A stretch of 9,877 nucleotides of DNA from Acidocella sp. (GTDB taxonomy: Bacteria; Pseudomonadota; Alphaproteobacteria; Acetobacterales; Acetobacteraceae), in assembly GCA_029077775.1 (NCBI GenBank), contig JAQNCU010000085.1, positions 1-9,877 of the forward strand, in the 5' to 3' direction. Positions 7,412 to 9,877 of the stretch are shown here, in pieces. Positions within the stretch are counted from its first letter, which is position 1; the number at the start of each line of letters is the position of its first letter. Made by a program: the position numbers and the translations under genes. Below the pieces are notes generated by a model. That model did not search any database. It worked only from the letters and a program-made list of their open reading frames with translations, and was not told the DNA's origin.

Positions 7412-7900
7412 TCAAACCGCGCGGTGCATGACCAAGGCGGGGATGAGGCCATGGACCGGGTGACGGAACGCGCCGGGGATTTCAGCCAGGGTGACAAAGC
7501 CCAGGCTGTGCCAGAGTTTGACGGCGCGGCTATTGGTTTTGACGACGAGGTTGAACTGCATGGCGGTGAAGTTCCGGGCCCGCGCATGGGCCAGCGCGTG
7601 GGCGGCCATAGAGCGGGCGACGCCCTGCCCGGTGGCGCGCGCGGCGGTCATGAACCCGCAATTGGCGACATGGCTGCCCGGCCCTGGCTGGTTGGCGCGC
7701 AGATAATAGGTGCCGAGGATATCATCGCTTCGGCAGGCTACGAAACACTCACGGTCCGCCCCGGTCCAATAGGCAAGCGCCTCGGCGCGGTCCATGTTCC
7801 GCGGCAGGGCATAGGTCTCCCCCGCGCGGATCACAGGCTCCATAATGGCCCAGATGGCGTCATGATCGGCGATGAGCGCAGGACGGATGATGATCGTCAT
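7412..7900 (-). CDS. GNAT-family N-acetyltransferase
   Basis: The product is a 162-residue single-domain GNAT protein, a family that transfers an acetyl group from acetyl-CoA to an amine on a small molecule, antibiotic or protein. The N-terminal strand-helix IIIRPALIADHDAIWAIMEP is typical. Motif A, the acetyl-CoA pyrophosphate loop, is RATGQGVARSMAAHAL beginning at residue 88. The later NSRAVKLWHSLGF at about 123-135 is the usual motif B. The substrate cannot be read from the sequence. The general look is that of phosphinothricin/YhhY-like acetyltransferases rather than ribosomal-protein ones. The ATG at 7900 has only a weak GGATGAA upstream. It follows phaB after a gap containing a 138-base palindrome and precedes dapF by 31 bases. 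Confidence 0.88.
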   Translation of the reverse strand: MTIIIRPALIADHDAIWAIMEPVIRAGETYALPRNMDRAEALAYWTGADRECFVACRSDDILGTYYLRANQPGPGSHVANCGFMTAARATGQGVARSMAAHALAHARARNFTAMQFNLVVKTNSRAVKLWHSLGFVTLAEIPGAFRHPVHGLIPALVMHRAV

Positions 7901-7968
7901 AACGCGAATTCATCCAAGCCCGGCACAATGAGCCTGGACCGAACCTTGCTCGAATAATTCAGACCATA
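7901..7968 (-). other. Short open segment between the palindrome and the GNAT gene
   Basis: Read on the minus strand, this stretch is open and ends YGLNYSSKVRSRLIVPGLDEFAL, then TGA at 7899-7897, which overlaps the GNAT ATG as ATGA. It has no start codon of its own close by. It may be a displaced gene 3' end or plain leader sequence. See the finding on in-frame continuity with phaB. Confidence 0.3.
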
Positions 7969-8106
7969 AATGGCACCGAATTCGCTGCGGGGGGTTGGGT
8001 GGCGTGATTTTTTCAGACCCGGCGCGCAGTGTACGTTCTGTACACGAGCACCGGAAGCTGAAAAGAGCGCGTCAGACGACCCTCCGCGGTAGAATTCGGT
8101 GCCATT
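7969..8106. repeat. 138-base nested imperfect palindrome, possible miniature mobile element
   Basis: Perfect 15-base inverted arms aatggcaccgaattc (7969-7983) and gaattcggtgccatt (8092-8106) enclose further paired blocks: TTTTCAG (8010-8016) with CTGAAAA (8058-8064), and GTGTAC (8029-8034) with GTACAC (8040-8045) around a five-base loop GTTCT. The stretches between are imperfectly complementary, for example CGG.GGGT on each arm. The two arms are 66 and 67 bases long, so the whole unit folds into one long hairpin. Taking the ends as atggcacc/ggtgccat, both sides are flanked by TAA (7967-7969 and 8106-8108), which would fit a 3-base target duplication. The right end supplies part of the phaB stop codon. 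It codes for nothing recognisable. A MITE or REP-like element is the best guess. A plain transcript-end hairpin is the alternative, although no T-run follows. Confidence 0.75.
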
Positions 8107-8827
8107 AATACATGTGTTGGCCGCCATTGATGGAGAGCGTGGACCCGGTGATGAAATCAGCATCGTCGGAGGTGAGGAAGACCACGCCGCGTGCGATGTC
8201 CTCGGCGGTGCCCAGGCGGCCGCGGGGGATTTTGGCGATGATTTTTTCCAGCACGTCGGGCGGGACGGCGCGGACCATTTCAGTATCGACATAGCCGGGG
8301 GCGATGGCGTTGGCGGTGATGGAGAAGCGCGCACCTTCCTGGGCGAGGGCTTTGGTGAAGCCGTGGATGCCGGATTTGGCGGCGGCGTAATTGACCTGGC
8401 CATATTGTCCGGCCTGGCCGTTGATGGAACCGATATTCACGATCCGGCCGAATTTTGCGGCTTTCATGCCGTCGAAACAGGCTTTGGAGAGGTTGAAGCA
8501 GGAGCCGAGATTGGTGTCGATCACCGCGTCCCACATCTCGCGTGTCATGCGGGCGATGGTGGTGTCGCGCGTGATGCCGGCATTATTGACCAGAATTTCA
8601 ATCGGCCCGTGGCGGGTCGCGATATCGGCGGTGGCGGTCAGGCATTCCTCGAAATGCCCGGCGTCGAACTTCAACGCCTCGATGCCGGTATCGCGGGTGA
8701 AGGCGGCGGCGGCTTCGGTGTTGCCGGCATAGCTGGCGATGACGTGCCGGCCTGCTTCCTGTAGGGCGATGCTGATGGCGGCCCCGATGCCGCGGGTGCC
8801 GCCTGTGACCAATGCGATGCGCGCCAT
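8105..8827 (-). CDS. phaB: Acetoacetyl-CoA reductase (PhaB-type short-chain dehydrogenase)
   Basis: PhaB reduces acetoacetyl-CoA to (R)-3-hydroxybutyryl-CoA with NADPH, supplying polyhydroxybutyrate synthase. The 240-residue protein is a classical SDR. The Rossmann motif TGGTRGIG lies at 8-15, NNAG at 81-84, and the catalytic set is Asn106, Ser134, Tyr147 and Lys151 (NYAAAKSG). PhaB rather than FabG is favoured by NNAGITRDTTIARMTREMWD, by NIGSINGQAGQYGQVNY and by the ending SINGGQHMY, which match known PhaB proteins closely. FabG remains a weaker alternative. The start at 8827 has a clear GGAGG eight bases upstream (8839-8835). No phaA or phaC is in the window, which is common when the pha genes are scattered. 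It is divergent from the VanA-like gene, and its stop is embedded in the palindrome at 7969-8106. Confidence 0.92.
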   Translation of the reverse strand: MARIALVTGGTRGIGAAISIALQEAGRHVIASYAGNTEAAAAFTRDTGIEALKFDAGHFEECLTATADIATRHGPIEILVNNAGITRDTTIARMTREMWDAVIDTNLGSCFNLSKACFDGMKAAKFGRIVNIGSINGQAGQYGQVNYAAAKSGIHGFTKALAQEGARFSITANAIAPGYVDTEMVRAVPPDVLEKIIAKIPRGRLGTAEDIARGVVFLTSDDADFITGSTLSINGGQHMY

Positions 8828-8834
8828 GATATTT

Positions 8835-8853
8835 CCTCCGATTTTTTAGGAGG
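8835..8853 (-). promoter_or_regulatory. phaB Shine-Dalgarno with a complementary upstream sequence
   Basis: On the minus strand CCTCC (8853-8849) is followed by a nine-base A-rich loop and then GGAGG (8839-8835), the phaB ribosome binding site. The five bases pair perfectly and could partly hide the Shine-Dalgarno sequence in the mRNA. The stem is short, so it may be only a weak modulator. Confidence 0.45.
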
Positions 8854-8926
8854 TTAGCCTAGATGCGCAAGCGCGGAAAGGCGGGCGCGTGGGGAATTGT
8901 TGGGGCAAACGGCGCGGGAATGGCGT

Positions 8927-8951
8927 GTTTGCCGCCCTCTGGCGGCGAAAC
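8927..8951. repeat. GC-rich hairpin between phaB and the VanA-like gene
   Basis: GTTTGCCGCC (8927-8936), a CTCT loop, then GGCGGC (8941-8946) and AAAC (8948-8951) form a ten-pair stem with one bulged G. No T-run follows on either strand, so it is not a standard terminator. It could lie in the phaB leader or bind a regulator. Confidence 0.5.
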
Positions 8952-8954
8952 AGC

Positions 8955-8992
8955 TTGCAGCCATGGGGTGAGTATGGTGTATTGTATACAAT
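8955..8992 (+). promoter_or_regulatory. Tentative promoter of the VanA-like gene
   Basis: A possible -35 TTGCAG (8955-8960) is followed after 17 bases by TGTATT (8978-8983). A better -10 match, TACAAT (8987-8992), lacks a good -35. In either case the -10 region overlaps the palindrome at 8980-8993, so binding there would block transcription. Confidence 0.35.
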
Positions 8993-8993
8993 A
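8980..8993. promoter_or_regulatory. Perfect palindromic operator tattgtatacaata, GntR-like
   Basis: This 14-base sequence is its own reverse complement and lies 22 bases before the start codon of the VanA-like gene. The TTGTATACAA core resembles operators of FCD-type GntR regulators, the family of VanR, which represses vanAB in other bacteria until vanillate is present. The regulator gene is not in the window. Family resemblance is from general knowledge. The position over the promoter is seen directly. Confidence 0.65.
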
Positions 8994-9015
8994 ACGAAAT
9001 TGCGGAGGGTCGGTT

Positions 9016-9877
9016 ATGTCACTATCCAGCAGCAAATTTGCCTCTGACGGGCAGCAGATTTTTCCCATGAATGCCTGGTATGCCGCCGCCTGGGACGCCG
9101 AGGTGAAACGGGAGTTGCTGCCCCGGACGATATGTAACAAGAAAATGGTGTTTTACCGTACGGCTTCGGGTGCTGCGGTGGCGCTGGAGGATGCGTGCTG
9201 GCACAGGTTGTTGCCCTTGTCGCTGGGCCTGTTGAAGGGCGATGATATACAATGTGGCTACCATGGTTTGGTATACAATTCGCAGGGGCGATGTGTGCAT
9301 ATGCCAAGCCAGGAGACCATCAACCCGTCCGCTTATGTGCGTGGCTTTCCGGTGGTTGAGGCGCATCGGTTCATCTGGGTCTGGCCCGGCGATCCGGCGC
9401 TGGCCGACCCGGATTTGGTGCCCGATCTGCATTGGAACAAGGACCCGCATTGGGCAGGGGATGGCAAGGTGATCCATGCCGCGTGTGATTACCGGCTGGT
9501 GATCGATAACCTCATGGATTTGACGCATGAGACCTATATCCACCAGGGCTCGATTGGCAATGAGGCGGTGGCGGAATCGCCTTTTGAGGTGACGCATGGC
9601 GAGCGCACCGCCACGGTCACGCGCTGGATGCTGGATATCGAGCCGCCGCCCTTCTGGGCGCGGCAGCTGGGCAAATCGGGACATGTGGATCGCTGGCAGG
9701 TGATCCATTTCCAGGCACCCTCGACCATCGCCATCGATGTCGGTGTCGCCCCCGCCGGGACCGGCGCGCCGGAAGGTGACCGCTCCCAGGGGGTGTCGAT
9801 GTGGGTGATCAACACCACGACCCCGGCGACCGACAAGACCTGCCATTATTTTTGGGCGAATGTGCGCGATTACCGGA
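9016..9877 (+). CDS. vanA: Rieske non-heme iron oxygenase, vanillate O-demethylase oxygenase subunit family (partial)
   Basis: VanA-type enzymes demethylate vanillate to protocatechuate plus formaldehyde, taking electrons from a VanB reductase. The first 287 residues are present and the gene runs off the window. The ATG at 9016 follows GGAGGG at 9004-9009. The Rieske [2Fe-2S] ligands are Cys61-x-His63 (CWH) and Cys80-xx-His83 (CGYH). The catalytic iron site is DNLMDLTHETYIH, with His171 and His176, a stretch almost identical to known VanA. WYAAAWDAEV, VVEAHRFIWVWPGDPALADP and APPPFW-like EPPPFW segments also match. The Rieske loop reads CWHRLLPLS instead of the common CPHRGAPLS, which points to a VanA-like subgroup, so the substrate could be another methoxylated or chlorinated aromatic acid. 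Dicamba monooxygenase is a relative. The partner reductase would be expected downstream. A GntR-like operator precedes it. Confidence 0.85.
   Translation, partial: MSLSSSKFASDGQQIFPMNAWYAAAWDAEVKRELLPRTICNKKMVFYRTASGAAVALEDACWHRLLPLSLGLLKGDDIQCGYHGLVYNSQGRCVHMPSQETINPSAYVRGFPVVEAHRFIWVWPGDPALADPDLVPDLHWNKDPHWAGDGKVIHAACDYRLVIDNLMDLTHETYIHQGSIGNEAVAESPFEVTHGERTATVTRWMLDIEPPPFWARQLGKSGHVDRWQVIHFQAPSTIAIDVGVAPAGTGAPEGDRSQGVSMWVINTTTPATDKTCHYFWANVRDYR

Noticed and set aside
6863..7957. Long plus-strand open frame of 364 codons over dapF and the GNAT gene
   Set aside because: It is antisense to two well-supported genes, has no recognisable domain, and is of the kind common opposite GC-rich coding DNA.
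7969..8106. The palindrome as a tRNA, CRISPR repeat or riboswitch
   Set aside because: There is no cloverleaf, no repeated spacer pattern and no known aptamer core. The structure is one long fold-back hairpin.
8927..8951. The GC-rich hairpin as an intrinsic terminator
   Set aside because: No T-run follows on either strand, and it lies between divergent genes where no transcript needs to end.
9246..9279. Two TATACAAT matches inside the VanA-like CDS as auxiliary operators
   Set aside because: Each is only half of the palindrome, and both fall in codons for the conserved CGYHG region, so coincidence is likelier.
9022..9846. Minus-strand open frame of 274 codons opposite the VanA-like gene
   Set aside because: The plus strand carries clear Rieske and iron-site motifs over the same bases. 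The antisense product is Arg/His-rich without a known fold.

Overview
The window looks like a piece of a GC-rich alphaproteobacterial chromosome, most likely from the Acetobacteraceae. This is an inference from the divergent hrcA/rph pair, the dapF-ftsY pair, a PhaB-type acetoacetyl-CoA reductase and the style of the TonB-dependent receptor. No rRNA, tRNA, CRISPR array or transposase gene was recognised.

Layout. Positions 2-505 (+) hold the 3' end of a low-complexity Arg/Pro/Glu-rich protein of unknown function. It overlaps tail-to-tail with hrcA (483-1559, -), the heat-shock repressor. An AT-rich divergent intergenic region separates hrcA from rph (1731-2444, +), RNase PH. Next comes a large TonB-dependent outer-membrane receptor (2566-5220, -) that is visibly less GC-rich than its neighbours and has a long AT-rich upstream region with two palindromes. 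After a gap of about 380 bases lies a minus-strand cluster, read right to left: phaB (8105-8827), a GNAT acetyltransferase (7412-7900), dapF (6559-7380) and ftsY (5603-6559). dapF and ftsY overlap by one base. A Rieske oxygenase of the vanillate O-demethylase VanA family (9016 to the window edge, +) is transcribed divergently from phaB, behind a perfect palindrome that resembles a GntR-family operator.

How the genes relate. Most are housekeeping genes: stress regulation (HrcA), tRNA 3'-end trimming (RNase PH), lysine/peptidoglycan precursor synthesis (DapF) and co-translational membrane targeting (FtsY). The accessory layer is nutrient uptake (the receptor), carbon storage (PhaB) and lignin-derived aromatic catabolism (VanA-like). 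These are physically adjacent, but nothing shows that they form one system.

The most unusual structure is a 138-base nested imperfect palindrome (7969-8106) between phaB and the GNAT gene. It has 15-base perfect terminal arms and possible TAA target duplications, so it looks like a small non-autonomous mobile or fold-back element. Removing it exactly would join phaB in frame to a short open stretch whose stop overlaps the GNAT start as ATGA. No novel multi-gene defence or biosynthetic system is supported here.
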